Counted from the first letter of the stretch, positions 8,847 to 17,746 are shown. The stretch is 64,000 nucleotides of DNA from Janthinobacterium sp. UMAB-56 (GCF_900095265.1 NZ_LT607665.1:1-64000), one strand, 5' to 3'. Numbers and translations are program-made. The notes: generated from the sequence alone by a model not told the origin.

Positions 8847-9755
8847 TCAGAACAGCTCGTGCAAGTGGGGAATCGAGGTTTGCGCGCCCGGCTTGGTGAC
8901 GCTCCAGGCGGCCGCGCGCTGGCCTTGGCTGATAGCTTCCGCCTCGTCCATGCCGGACGCCAGGCCGGCGACAAAGCCGCCGATGAAGGTGTCGCCGGCG
9001 GCCGTCGTGTCGACCGCCTTGACGGCTTCGGCCGGAAAATCATAATCGCCGCCATACAGGGCCGCATGCACGCCCTTGGCGCCGAGGGTAATGATGACAT
9101 TGTCGCTGCCCAGCTTTTGCAGGGCAGCCGCCAGCGCCTTGGCATCGGCCCTTTCCGGGCTGACGCCGGCCAGCATGGCAGCTTCGATTTCATTCGGAAT
9201 CAGGTAATCGACCAGTTCCAGCACGCCGTCCGGCAAGCTGGCCGCCGGGGCCGGGTTCAGCACCACGGTCTTGCCCAGGGAACGGGCCAGCTTGATGGCG
9301 TGCACGACGGTGGCCATCGGCGTTTCCAGCTGCAGCACGACGATATCGGCCTGTTCGATCAAGCCTTGCGCCGCGTCAATGTGCGCGGGGCTGAGCAAAT
9401 CGTTGGCGCCACCGGCGATCACGATGCTGTTCTGGCCATTGTCATCGACCAGGATGGAGGCGATGCCGGACGCGACGCCCGGCAAGGTCGTGATGTGACT
9501 GTCGATGATGCCGTCACCCACCAGCGCGGCGCGCAACGTCGCGCCAAAGGCGTCATCGCCCACGCAGCCGATCATGGCCACTTGCTGGGCGCCGGCCACT
9601 TTGCCGCTCAGGCGAGCGCAGGCAACGGCCTGGTTGGCGCCCTTGCCGCCAGAAATGGTGCGAAAAGCGCCGCCCGTCAGGGTTTCGCCGGGGAGGGGCA
9701 TGCGCGGCACGCGCAAGACCAGATCCATATTGATGCTGCCGATAACCACGATCAT
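8847..9755 (-). CDS. rbsK: Ribokinase
   Basis: This 302-residue PfkB-family kinase phosphorylates ribose to ribose-5-phosphate. The N-terminal GSINMDLV and the glycine-rich GGKGANQAVACARL (about residues 40-53) are PfkB signature 1. The second signature with the catalytic Asp is DTTAAGDTFIGGFVAGL (about 252-268), which includes the anion-hole GAGD-like stretch AAGD. Its start overlaps the rbsR stop by 4 bp, indicating coupled translation. It is intact and of usual length. Confidence 0.96.
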   Translation of the reverse strand: MIVVIGSINMDLVLRVPRMPLPGETLTGGAFRTISGGKGANQAVACARLSGKVAGAQQVAMIGCVGDDAFGATLRAALVGDGIIDSHITTLPGVASGIASILVDDNGQNSIVIAGGANDLLSPAHIDAAQGLIEQADIVVLQLETPMATVVHAIKLARSLGKTVVLNPAPAASLPDGVLELVDYLIPNEIEAAMLAGVSPERADAKALAAALQKLGSDNVIITLGAKGVHAALYGGDYDFPAEAVKAVDTTAAGDTFIGGFVAGLASGMDEAEAISQGQRAAAWSVTKPGAQTSIPHLHELF

Positions 9756-10810
9756 GATGTCATTCCCATCAGTTCAGTTGCAGGTGAAGAAGTAGGTGCG
9801 CAAGAAGTTACAGTAGCGGCCACGCTGGAGCCGCGCACGTGCAGTGCGGGCGCGATGCTGCGCTGCTGGCGCGGCAAGGCCGGGTCGGCGATGCGCGCCA
9901 GCAGGCAGGCGGCCGTGATGTGGCCCAGCTCGCGCGTGTTTTGCGCCACGCTGCTCAAAGCCGGATGCACGAAGCTGGCCAGGTCGATATCGTCGAAGCC
10001 GACGACGGCCAGTTCACCCGGCACGGCAATGCCGCGCTCGGCGGCGGCGCGCAGGGCGCCAAAGGCCATCAAGTCATTGCAGCAAAACAAGGCGTCGGGG
10101 CGCTGCGCCTTGGGCAGCGCCAGCAAGTCCAGCGCGGCCGCATAGCCGCCCGCGCTGGTAAAATCGCTATGGCGGCACAGGGCGTCGGCCAGGACCACGC
10201 CCGCGTCCGCCATGGCACGGCGCGCGCCGTCGATGCGCTCGTTGGAAATGCTCACTTCGCGGGGACCGGCGATGCAGGCGAGGCGCCGGCGTCCCAGTCC
10301 CAATAAGTGGCGCGCGGCCAGCACGCCACCGGCGCGGTTGTCGACGGCCACGGCATCGATGGACAGGTCGCAGGGCGCGCGGTCGAGCAGCACGGCCGGC
10401 ACCTTCATCTTGCGCAGCAATTCGCCATCGCTGTCGGCCAGCGCAGACAGAATCAGGCCGTCGCAGCGCTTGGTCAAGAGCACGTTCAGGTACTCGCGCT
10501 GCTTGACGGGGTCGTCATCGGAATTGCACAAGATGACGCTGTAGCCGGCCGCGTAGCAACTATCCTCGATGCCGCGCGCCACTTCCGAGAAATACGGATT
10601 CGTATTATTCGGAATGATCAGGCCGATAGTACCCGTGCTGCGGCTGCGCAGGGAACGCGCCAGCGCGCTGGGCACGTAATGCAATTGTTCCGCCGCCGCC
10701 AGCACGGCGCGGCGCGCCTCGTCGCTGACGGGACGAGTATTGTTGAGGACGTGCGATACGGTGGTATACGACACCCCCGCCGCCTGCGCCACTTGCTTGA
10801 TGGTTGCCAT
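9752..10810 (-). CDS. rbsR: LacI-family ribose operon repressor
   Basis: This is a 352-residue transcription factor. The N-terminal LacI helix-turn-helix (residues 1-55; IKQVAQAAGVSYTTVSHVLN, hinge YVPSALARSLRS) is followed by a periplasmic-binding-protein-like effector domain (GTIGLIIPNNTNPYFSEV onward). It lies inside the ribose operon between rbsC and rbsK, so it is very probably RbsR, relieved by ribose. The likely target is the 18-bp palindrome upstream of rbsB. In E. coli rbsR is the last gene, so its position here, before rbsK and rbsD, is a rearranged order. Confidence 0.9.
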   Translation of the reverse strand: MATIKQVAQAAGVSYTTVSHVLNNTRPVSDEARRAVLAAAEQLHYVPSALARSLRSRSTGTIGLIIPNNTNPYFSEVARGIEDSCYAAGYSVILCNSDDDPVKQREYLNVLLTKRCDGLILSALADSDGELLRKMKVPAVLLDRAPCDLSIDAVAVDNRAGGVLAARHLLGLGRRRLACIAGPREVSISNERIDGARRAMADAGVVLADALCRHSDFTSAGGYAAALDLLALPKAQRPDALFCCNDLMAFGALRAAAERGIAVPGELAVVGFDDIDLASFVHPALSSVAQNTRELGHITAACLLARIADPALPRQQRSIAPALHVRGSSVAATVTSCAPTSSPATELMGMTS

Positions 10811-10831
10811 GGACGGTGCCTTCTGTTGCGA

Positions 10832-11803
10832 TCAGGCGCGTTCGCCGCGGCGGCGGTAAGTGTCGAGCACCACGGCGGCGACGATCACCAGGCCCGTGAC
10901 GATGCGTTTCACGGGTTCCGACACGCCCACTTGCGCCAGGCCCGCTTCCAGCACGGAAATGATCAATACACCAATGAAGGTGCTGATGACGGAGCCGCGC
11001 CCGCCCATCAGGCTCGTGCCACCGATCACGACGGCGGCGATCACCTGCAATTCCATGCCCACGCCGCCGTTCGGATCGGCCGCTTCCAGGCGCGAGACCT
11101 GGAATAGCGCGCCCACGCCGGCGAGCAAACCCATCAAGGCAAACACCAGCACCTTCGACGGCTTCGTATTGATGCCGGACAAACGCACGGCTTCTTCATT
11201 CGTGCCGATGCCGATCCAGTGGCGTCCCAGCACCGTGCGCGTGAGCACCAGGTGACCGATGACAACGATGACGATCGAGGCGATGAAGGCGGGTGACAGG
11301 CCGAAGGCGATTGGCGAGCTGATGCCTTCCACGGCGCTGCCGATATATTCCGTGCGCGAATTCGTCACTTGATACGCCAGGCCCCGCGCCATTTCCAGCA
11401 CGCCCAGGGAGACGATGAACGAGGGTATGCGCCAGCCGACGGAAATCAGGCCCGTGGTGGCACCGCACATGGCGGCGACGAGCATGCCCAGAAGGGCCGC
11501 GCTCCACACGGGCCAGCCCCAGTGCACGACGGCCAGCGACAGCACGGAGGCGGCCAGCGCCATCACGGAACCGACGGACAAATCAATGCCGCCGATGATC
11601 AGCACGAAGGTCATGCCGACAGCCATCACCACCAGGGCCGGGATGTTGTTCGACAGCGTACTCAAGGTGGCCAGGGTAAAGAAGTTTTCACTGGCAAACG
11701 AAAACAGCACGCACATGGCCAGGAGGGCGCCGATCAGGCCCGCATAGTTTTTCAGGTCGGCCAGGCTGCGCTGCAGATACGTAGGAGAGGAGTGGGTGGT
11801 CAT
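10832..11803 (-). CDS. rbsC: Ribose ABC transporter permease
   Basis: This is a 323-residue inner-membrane permease of the ribose/xylose/arabinose class, with about eight to ten hydrophobic segments. It contains the family-typical stretch MTFVLIIGGIDLSVGS (about 64-79), the GATTGLI loop and the coupling segment NEEAVRLSGI (about 201-210) that docks to the ATPase. It lies 18 bp downstream of rbsA and 21 bp upstream of rbsR. Length and motifs match RbsC. Confidence 0.95.
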   Translation of the reverse strand: MTTHSSPTYLQRSLADLKNYAGLIGALLAMCVLFSFASENFFTLATLSTLSNNIPALVVMAVGMTFVLIIGGIDLSVGSVMALAASVLSLAVVHWGWPVWSAALLGMLVAAMCGATTGLISVGWRIPSFIVSLGVLEMARGLAYQVTNSRTEYIGSAVEGISSPIAFGLSPAFIASIVIVVIGHLVLTRTVLGRHWIGIGTNEEAVRLSGINTKPSKVLVFALMGLLAGVGALFQVSRLEAADPNGGVGMELQVIAAVVIGGTSLMGGRGSVISTFIGVLIISVLEAGLAQVGVSEPVKRIVTGLVIVAAVVLDTYRRRGERA

Positions 11804-11821
11804 GGGAATCTTTCCGGCGGA

Positions 11822-13381
11822 TCAAGCCGCAGCTGGAGTGGAAGTAGAAGTCAAATAGCCGGAGAAGGCGGCCGACAGCAGCGCGTCCTGGCTCCAGGCG
11901 CCGCGCTCGAAAGTCTCGACGATGCTACCCGCGCTCATGACGGCGATGCGGTCGCAGATCAGCATCAGTTCGCGCAAATCGCTCGAGACGATGACGAGGC
12001 CCTTGCCCTGGCGCGCCTGTTCGGCCAGCACCTGATAAATATCAAACTTGGCGCCGATATCGATGCCGCGCGTGGGCTCGTCGAACAGCATCACGGGGCA
12101 GTCGCGGTACAGCCAGCGCGCGATCACCACCTTTTGCTGGTTGCCGCCGGACAGTTCGGCCACCGTTTGCGCGCTGTTGCGCGAACGGATGCCCAGGCGT
12201 TGGATATAGTCGTCGGCCACCGACGCTTCGGCTGCGTCGTTGAGCCAGCCCAGACCAGCGTGGCTGACGGTGTCGAGCGAGGCCAGGGTGGTGTTGACGG
12301 CGATGGACTGGCGCAACAGCAAACCTTGTCCCTTGCGGTCTTCCGTGATCATGGCGATGCCCGCTTTCACTGCTGCCTGCGGCGACGTCAAGGCGGCGGG
12401 CGTTGTGCTGTCACCGAGGAACACTTCACCGGCGTCGGCACGGTCGGCACCGAAGATCAGGCGCAGCAATTCCGTGCGGCCAGAACCGATCAAGCCGGCG
12501 ATGCCGAGGATTTCACCGGCGCGCAAGTCGAAGGACGTCGGGTGGACCACCTTGCCGCGCGCCAGGCCGCGCACGCGCAGCAGCGGTGCGCCGATGGTGC
12601 GCCCGCTCAGGTCGACGGCATCGTCGGCCGAGCGCCCCACCATCAGGCTGACCAGGTCGGCGGCGGAGTGGCCGGCGATAGCGTCGTCGCACACGAGTTG
12701 CCCATCGCGCAGCACGGCGATGCGGTCGGCCACGCGCTTGAGTTCTTCCAGGCGGTGGGAAATATAGATGATGCACACGCCTTCGGCTTTCAGGCGCTCG
12801 ATTTGCAGGAACAGCAATTCCACTTCGCGGTGCGTCAGCATGGCCGTCGGCTCGTCGAGCACCAGCAAACGGCAGGCACCGATCAGATTGCGCGCGATCT
12901 CGATCATTTGCTGGTGGCCGATGCCCAGCTCGCCCACGAGGGTCCACGGGTCGAGGCCGCCCAAGCCCACTTTTTCCATTTGCTCGCGCGCGTCGCGTTC
13001 GAGACGCGCACGGTCGATGAAGCCGAAGCGCTGCGGCAGGTTTTTCAGGTACAGGTTTTCCGCGATCGACAGCGTGGGAATCAAATTGAGTTCCTGCATC
13101 ACCATGCGGATACCCAGCGCCTCGGCGGCGCCGCGCGAGGCAGGCTGGTAAGGCTTGCCATCGAGCAACATGGTGCCCGTGCTGGCTTGCTCCAGGCCGC
13201 AGATGATCTTCGACAGGGTACTCTTGCCCGCGCCGTTCTCGCCCGTCAGCGCCAGCACCTGGCCAGGGGCGAAGCGCAAGCCCACGCCGCCCAGCACGGG
13301 GCCGACATAAGACTTGCCGATGTTATCCAGGGTCAATAGAGGGATGGCGGCTGATGGCGCCGGGGGGATGTCGGTTGGCAT
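11822..13381 (-). CDS. rbsA: Ribose ABC transporter ATP-binding protein (double NBD)
   Basis: This 519-residue protein holds two fused nucleotide-binding domains. The first has Walker A GENGAGKSTL (about 52-61), an altered signature near LGIGHQQMIEIARNL and Walker B LVLDEPTAML. The second has a degenerate Walker A (GLIGSGRTELL, about 291), signature LSGGNQQK (about 408) and Walker B VMLFDEPTRGID. This pattern of one strong and one weak site is normal for sugar importers of the RbsA/XylG/MglA class. It is second in the rbs operon, 83 bp after rbsB. Confidence 0.95.
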   Translation of the reverse strand: MPTDIPPAPSAAIPLLTLDNIGKSYVGPVLGGVGLRFAPGQVLALTGENGAGKSTLSKIICGLEQASTGTMLLDGKPYQPASRGAAEALGIRMVMQELNLIPTLSIAENLYLKNLPQRFGFIDRARLERDAREQMEKVGLGGLDPWTLVGELGIGHQQMIEIARNLIGACRLLVLDEPTAMLTHREVELLFLQIERLKAEGVCIIYISHRLEELKRVADRIAVLRDGQLVCDDAIAGHSAADLVSLMVGRSADDAVDLSGRTIGAPLLRVRGLARGKVVHPTSFDLRAGEILGIAGLIGSGRTELLRLIFGADRADAGEVFLGDSTTPAALTSPQAAVKAGIAMITEDRKGQGLLLRQSIAVNTTLASLDTVSHAGLGWLNDAAEASVADDYIQRLGIRSRNSAQTVAELSGGNQQKVVIARWLYRDCPVMLFDEPTRGIDIGAKFDIYQVLAEQARQGKGLVIVSSDLRELMLICDRIAVMSAGSIVETFERGAWSQDALLSAAFSGYLTSTSTPAAA

Positions 13382-13464
13382 GATAAAACTCCGCGGTAGT
13401 GGCGGCGGGGCCGGTACCGCCTACTCGTGAGTACGCTGGCACCGGCCCCGGCGGGATCAAACGA

Positions 13465-14424
13465 TCAGGACTTGGCGCCCTTGGCGACCAGTTCGACCTT
13501 GGTTTCGATGACGCCACCGAGCTCGGCCTGTTTCTTCTTCTGCGCCAGGGCTTTCAGCACGGTCTCGATGCCGAACACGGCTTGCTGCGAACCGAACTGG
13601 TCGGCAGTAGCCAGCACGCGGCCATCGGCCAGCATCGGCTTGATGGCGTTGATGTTGTCGTAACCGACGACCAGCACTTTGCCCGCCTTGCCGGCCGCCT
13701 TGATGGCGGAAATGGCGCCGATGGCCATGTTGTCGTTACCGCACAGCAAAGCCTTGATATTCGGATTGGCGTTCAGCATGGCGGCCGCCACCGTGTTGGC
13801 GGGGGCGATTTCCCACTGGCCCGACTGCACGCTGACGACTTTCGCACCGGCCGCGTTCATGGCATCCTGGAAACCCAGGGTGCGCTGCTGCGCGTTATAG
13901 GTGGTGGACACGCCTTCGATGATGCCAACCTGATCGCCCTTCTTGATCTGCTTGGCCAGGTAATCGCCGACCACCTTGGCGCCCTTGCGGTTGTCCGGAC
14001 CGACGAAGGGCACGCTGATGCCCTTCTCTTTCAGCGCGCCCTCGTCGAGCTTATTGTCGATATTGACGACGATGATGCCCGCATCGATGGCTTTCTTCAG
14101 CACCGGTACCAGCGCCTTCGAGTCGGCCGGGGCGATCACCAGCGCGTTGACGCGCGAGACGATCATCTGCTCGACCAGCTTGATCTGGCTCGACGTATCC
14201 GTTTCATCCTTGATGCCATTCGACAGCAAGTCGTACTTGGCGGCATTCGCCTTCTGATGCGCCTTGGCGCCATTTTCCATGGTCAGGAAAAATTCATTGG
14301 CAAGCGACTTCATCACCAGCGCCACCTTCGGTTTGGCAGGTGTCTGCGCCATCGCCGGCACGGCGGGCAAGGCACACACCAGGACAGCGGCGGCAATCAT
14401 TTTCAGGCGAATACGGGATGTCAT
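13465..14424 (-). CDS. rbsB: Ribose periplasmic binding protein
   Basis: This 319-residue solute-binding protein delivers ribose to RbsAC. The signal peptide (about 1-26, ending PAMA-QT) is followed by a class B periplasmic-binding fold (VALVMKSLANEFFLTMENGAKAH, NVDNKLDEG-type hinge, GNDNMAIGA, VVGYDNINA). It is the first gene of the operon; the ATG has a GGAG site (CTGGAGACGCTC). The C-terminal extension past about 295 is charged and short. The preceding 60 bp carry the operator palindrome. Confidence 0.95.
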   Translation of the reverse strand: MTSRIRLKMIAAAVLVCALPAVPAMAQTPAKPKVALVMKSLANEFFLTMENGAKAHQKANAAKYDLLSNGIKDETDTSSQIKLVEQMIVSRVNALVIAPADSKALVPVLKKAIDAGIIVVNIDNKLDEGALKEKGISVPFVGPDNRKGAKVVGDYLAKQIKKGDQVGIIEGVSTTYNAQQRTLGFQDAMNAAGAKVVSVQSGQWEIAPANTVAAAMLNANPNIKALLCGNDNMAIGAISAIKAAGKAGKVLVVGYDNINAIKPMLADGRVLATADQFGSQQAVFGIETVLKALAQKKKQAELGGVIETKVELVAKGAKS

Positions 14425-14484
14425 GAGCGTCTCCAGAGTTATTGGTCAAGCACGTATAGAGCATGCTTTTATGGAATTTCATTA

Positions 14485-14502
14485 CGCGCAAACGTTTGCG
14501 CG
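14485..14502. promoter_or_regulatory. RbsR operator, perfect 18-bp palindrome
   Basis: CGCGCAAACGTTTGCGCG is a perfect inverted repeat 60 bp upstream of rbsB. The central CAAACGTTTG, with the CG at the dyad, is the classic LacI-family operator core. With a LacI-type repressor encoded in the operon, autoregulation by RbsR is the simplest reading. Confidence 0.85.
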
Positions 14503-14580
14503 AAGCGAATAGTGCCTCAATGCCCTAGATCAGTGCAAGCAAAACTGTATGTGCGGTGCAGCAAAAAGGGGGACCGGCGG

Positions 14581-15513
14581 CTAGGAAGGCAGGCGCAGAC
14601 GGTTCACCAGCACCAGGGAAACACAGATGAATATGGCCCCCAGACCCTGCCACCACGTCAGCCGCGTATCGAGGATGAAATACGACAAGAGCACCGTGAA
14701 CAGGGGCGCGAGAAACAGGAAGCTGCTGGTGCGGCTGGCGCCGCCCCGCTTCAGGGCCAGGAACCACAGGCCGAAAGAACCCGTCGAGGCGGGAATGGCC
14801 AGCCACAGAAACCAGGCCCACTGACTGGCGCTGGTGTGCGCGGGCCAGCGCTGGCCCAGGCCATAGGCGATGGCCAGCAAGGCCAGCGCGCCCGTCAGCA
14901 TTTGCGCAAAGCTCAGCGACCAGCTGGCCAGGGGCAGATTCGCCCGCTTGTTGATGATGGTGGCCGCGGCCCAGCAGAAGGCCGACAGCAGGCCGATCGC
15001 CTCGCCCTGCCATTGCCCGCCGCCACCGTCAGCATGGCTGTGCCAGCCCACGGACAAGGCCACGCCCGCGATGCCGAGGATCAAGCCCGCGATGCGCGCG
15101 CCGTGCAGCTGTTCATTGAGAAAAAGGCGGCCCAGCACAGCCACCCACAGGGGATTGGTGAAGAGCAGGATGGCGGCGGTGGCGGCCGACACCGTGCGCA
15201 TGGCCAGAAACAGCAGGCCCATCACGGCAGCCGTCTGCATCAGGCCGATCAACATGACGGTGGCCACGCCGCGGACATCGAGGTCGCGCAAGCGCAACAC
15301 GCCCGGCATGGGTTTTTTTTGCAGCCAGACCAGGGGCAAGGTAGCCAGCGCGGCCAGCAGGAAGCGCCAGCCCACCAGCAACATGGCCGGATAACCGTCG
15401 GCCAGCAGGATCTTGCCCGCGATAAAACTCGACCCCATCAAAAAAGTGGCCAGCACAAGGATGGCAAACAGGCCACCCCGTTGCGCGGCAGCCCGGTGGT
15501 AGCTGTTCGTCAT
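14581..15513 (-). CDS. EamA/DMT-family transporter
   Basis: This is a 310-residue inner-membrane protein with ten predicted helices arranged as two EamA repeats (about 15-145 and 165-305). Typical landmarks are FLMGSSFIAGK in helix 1, FLLAALATLPLVWL, TAAILLFTNPLW in the first repeat, and SFLFLAPLFTVLLSYFILDTRLTWWQGLGAIFI in the second. I chose the ATG at 15513, which has a GGGGG ribosome site 7 bp away, over the upstream ATG at 15540. Members export small metabolites or drugs, and the substrate is not readable. The upstream gene is another DMT member, so this is a transporter pair. Confidence 0.85.
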   Translation of the reverse strand: MTNSYHRAAAQRGGLFAILVLATFLMGSSFIAGKILLADGYPAMLLVGWRFLLAALATLPLVWLQKKPMPGVLRLRDLDVRGVATVMLIGLMQTAAVMGLLFLAMRTVSAATAAILLFTNPLWVAVLGRLFLNEQLHGARIAGLILGIAGVALSVGWHSHADGGGGQWQGEAIGLLSAFCWAAATIINKRANLPLASWSLSFAQMLTGALALLAIAYGLGQRWPAHTSASQWAWFLWLAIPASTGSFGLWFLALKRGGASRTSSFLFLAPLFTVLLSYFILDTRLTWWQGLGAIFICVSLVLVNRLRLPS

Positions 15514-15591
15514 GCTGCATCCCCCAATTCTGTGGGACATTATTGCCTGAAAAATCAGCGCATGCCCATGCCAGGGCGCGGAAACAACAGA

Positions 15592-16467
15592 TTAGGGCAC
15601 AGGCTTCGCGCTGGCCCACTGCACCGCCAGCACACTGACCAGCACCAGCAGCAAGCCCAGCATCGACCAGCCCGTCATGGCCTGGCCCAGCAAGGCCCAG
15701 CCCAGTATCACGGCCATCAAGGGGCTGAGCAGTCCCAGCGAGGACACGGCCACGGGCGACAGGCGGGCAATGCCGCGAAACCACAAGGCGTACGCCAGCA
15801 GGGCGCCGGCCAGGCACAGGTAGGCGTAGGCCAGCACTTGCTGCACGGATAGCGCCGGCAAGGGCGCATCGGCCAGCCAGGCGACGGGCGCCAGCATCAG
15901 GCCGCCGAGCAGCAATTGCCAGCCCGTCAGCGCCAGCACGGGCAAGTCCGGCTTCCAGCGCCGCGTCAGATAAGTGCCGGCCGCCATGCAGGCCGTGCCG
16001 CCCAGCGCGGCGGCGATGCCGATAGGCTCCCACACCGTGCGCGGCGACAACAAGAGTACGCCCATGCCCGCCACCCCCAGCACGCTGGCCCCCAACGCCA
16101 GGCGGGCCGGGCGGCGCCCTTCCACGCCCCAGGCCAGGCCCATCACCAGCAGCGGCTGGATGGCGCCCACCACGGCCGCCAAGCCGCCTGGCAAGCGGTA
16201 GGCGGCGACGAACAGCAGCGCCTGGAATACGCCGATATTCAGCGCGGAGAGTATCAACACACGCCCCCAGTCGCGCCGCGCGGGCAGGCGCCGCATCAGG
16301 AGCAGCAACAGCAAGCCGGCCGGCAACACGCGGATCAGGGCGGCAGTAAAGGGGCGGTTCGGCGGCAGCAGTTCAGACGTGACGATATACGTGGAACCCC
16401 AGATCAGGGGCGCCAGCGCCGTGAGCACGATATCGCCCCAGGCGGGGCGGGCAGCGGAGGCAGACAT
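15592..16467 (-). CDS. EamA/DMT-family transporter under MarR-like operators
   Basis: This is a 291-residue, ten-helix inner-membrane transporter of the EamA superfamily. The first repeat begins at LTALAPLIWGSTYIVTSELLP and has the family motif VVGAIQPLLVMGLAW (about 98-112). The second contains SLGLLSPLMAVILGWALLGQ (about 242-261). The pattern with WGSTY and ELLPP resembles YedA/RhtA-like amino-acid or metabolite exporters. Two near-identical palindromes precede the start, suggesting ligand-controlled derepression. The regulator gene is not adjacent. Confidence 0.85.
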   Translation of the reverse strand: MSASAARPAWGDIVLTALAPLIWGSTYIVTSELLPPNRPFTAALIRVLPAGLLLLLLMRRLPARRDWGRVLILSALNIGVFQALLFVAAYRLPGGLAAVVGAIQPLLVMGLAWGVEGRRPARLALGASVLGVAGMGVLLLSPRTVWEPIGIAAALGGTACMAAGTYLTRRWKPDLPVLALTGWQLLLGGLMLAPVAWLADAPLPALSVQQVLAYAYLCLAGALLAYALWFRGIARLSPVAVSSLGLLSPLMAVILGWALLGQAMTGWSMLGLLLVLVSVLAVQWASAKPVP

Positions 16468-16471
16468 TAAC

Positions 16472-16489
16472 TATCTCGACGTTAAGATA
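16472..16489. promoter_or_regulatory. MarR-like operator copy 1
   Basis: TATCTCGACGTTAAGATA is an imperfect palindrome immediately upstream of the EamA gene start. It is a degenerate copy of the element at 16512-16529 (three differences). Confidence 0.6.
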
Positions 16490-16511
16490 AAAACCCAGTG
16501 TGGGCGCAGAC

Positions 16512-16529
16512 TATCTTGATGTCAAGATA
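16512..16529. promoter_or_regulatory. MarR-like operator copy 2
   Basis: TATCTTGATGTCAAGATA is a near-perfect palindrome with arms ATCTTGA/TCAAGAT. It lies exactly 40 bp (about four helical turns) from copy 1, so two regulator dimers would bind the same DNA face. Half sites of this form are typical of MarR-family repressors. Confidence 0.65.
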
Positions 16530-16566
16530 AATTTGCCACTGCGGCGCTGGCCAAGGGACGTAAAAA

Positions 16567-16584
16567 AGCCCGGCATGCCGGGCT
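16567..16584 (-). terminator. Terminator of the zinc-ribbon operon
   Basis: AGCCCGGCATGCCGGGCT is a perfect palindrome followed on the minus strand by TTTTT. It lies about 70 bp downstream of the last zinc-ribbon gene. Confidence 0.8.
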
Positions 16585-16630
16585 GTTGGGGACTGTGCCA
16601 CGGCCAGGCGGCACACTGCGCCGCCTGGCC

Positions 16631-16660
16631 GATGCTTAATGATGCTTAATGATGCTTAAT
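16631..16660. repeat. Three perfect 10-bp tandem repeats at a stop codon
   Basis: GATGCTTAAT is repeated three times in a row. On the minus strand each unit carries a TAA, and the stop codon of the 16656 gene lies in the rightmost unit. The out-of-phase 10-bp period puts extra stops in other frames. Confidence 0.85.
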
Positions 16661-17738
16661 CGCGCATGCGCTGCAGCACCGCGACCGGCATGCCGCCCAC
16701 GGCGAGCGTGGCCGTATTGTTATCGTTGCTCAGGCTAATCTGCATGGCGATGCCGCCTGCGTCTTCCGGCGTGAGCGTCACGACATTGCCTTCCGTGCTA
16801 AACGTGCCCTTGCTTACCTTGTCACCTTCGATGATGCTGTCACGCGTAAATTCCAGCACACCACCCATGGGCGACTTCCACTTGCCCACCAGCGGGTGGC
16901 CGCCAAAGCGGAATACGCTTTTCAGCTTGTCCAGCATGCCCGCTCCTTGCGCGCCAGACGCCTGGCGCATGGCACCGGCCATAAGCATGGCGGCCTGCTG
17001 CAGTTGCGCGCGGTCGGTAACTTGCCATCGCTTGTCGACCAGGGCCAAGGGCAGTTGCACTTCCAGGTCGCCATGCGGCAAGCGTTGCAGGATCTGCGCG
17101 CGGTCCGCCGATGTGGCGAGCCAGGCCGCCTCATCAGTCAACGCCAGCGTGGCAGTGGCCATCGCCACCTGCTGACCGCCCATCTCGCGCACTTGCTCGT
17201 AGCCGCTGACCTTGGCCACTTTCACGCCCTTGGCCACGCACAGCTTGTCGCCGCGCAAGGCCGCCTTGCCCGGCGCTGCCAGCGCATAGACAAATTGCGA
17301 TTGCGCCAGCCAGCCACCGCTGCCTTGCTCGACGGGAGCGTTGTACAGGCCGTTACGCACGAGGATATCGAGCCACTGCCGCGTGGAACTGTCGTACGAG
17401 GCCACCCGGATCTCTTCCTTCTGGTACGGCAAGTTGCTGAGGCACAGCAACTTGTCGCGCGCCGCCTCGTCGCTTGTCAGATGGGCGTCGATGGCGCGGC
17501 TGAAACTGCTGGCCGAGGCCGCTTCGGGCGCCAGCAACCACGCCAGGGCGCCACCGGCCACGATGACCACCGCCAGCACGCCGCCGGCAATCATGACGTG
17601 GCGCCGCTTCACGCCAGCCCCGACCGGACTGGCCGGCGCCGGCGCTGCCGCAGCAGCAGGCAAGGTATTGCCGCATTCATCGCAAAATCGCGCGCCCGGG
17701 GCATAGGCCGTGCCGCATTTGGTACAGAAGTGAGCCAT
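16656..17738 (-). CDS. Zinc-ribbon single-pass membrane protein, unknown function
   Basis: This is a 360-residue protein. The N-terminal zinc ribbon has C5-x2-C8 and C19-x2-C22. It is followed by an Ala/Pro linker, one membrane helix (about 47-69) and a large extracytoplasmic part. That part has a central alpha/beta region (about 75-245) and a C-terminal beta-rich stretch starting GKWKSPMGGVLEFT (about 286) that resembles a small lipocalin-like or DUF-type beta domain. The ribbon would face the cytoplasm. It is the last gene of a four-gene operon, 8 bp after the preceding gene, which also carries a zinc ribbon. I do not recognise a named family beyond 'zinc ribbon domain-containing protein'. 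Confidence 0.7.
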   Translation of the reverse strand: MAHFCTKCGTAYAPGARFCDECGNTLPAAAAAPAPASPVGAGVKRRHVMIAGGVLAVVIVAGGALAWLLAPEAASASSFSRAIDAHLTSDEAARDKLLCLSNLPYQKEEIRVASYDSSTRQWLDILVRNGLYNAPVEQGSGGWLAQSQFVYALAAPGKAALRGDKLCVAKGVKVAKVSGYEQVREMGGQQVAMATATLALTDEAAWLATSADRAQILQRLPHGDLEVQLPLALVDKRWQVTDRAQLQQAAMLMAGAMRQASGAQGAGMLDKLKSVFRFGGHPLVGKWKSPMGGVLEFTRDSIIEGDKVSKGTFSTEGNVVTLTPEDAGGIAMQISLSNDNNTATLAVGGMPVAVLQRMRD

Positions 17739-17746
17739 GGCGTACC

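Noticed and set aside
8450-9193. Longer 247-residue start for rbsD
   Set aside because: It overlaps rbsK and the extra N-terminus has no similarity to RbsD; the ATG at 8842 matches the family start.
13399-15852. An 817-residue open frame on the plus strand opposite rbsB and the first EamA gene
   Set aside because: It spans two real genes and a promoter region. The composition (Gln, His, Arg, Gly) is typical of antisense frames in GC-rich DNA.
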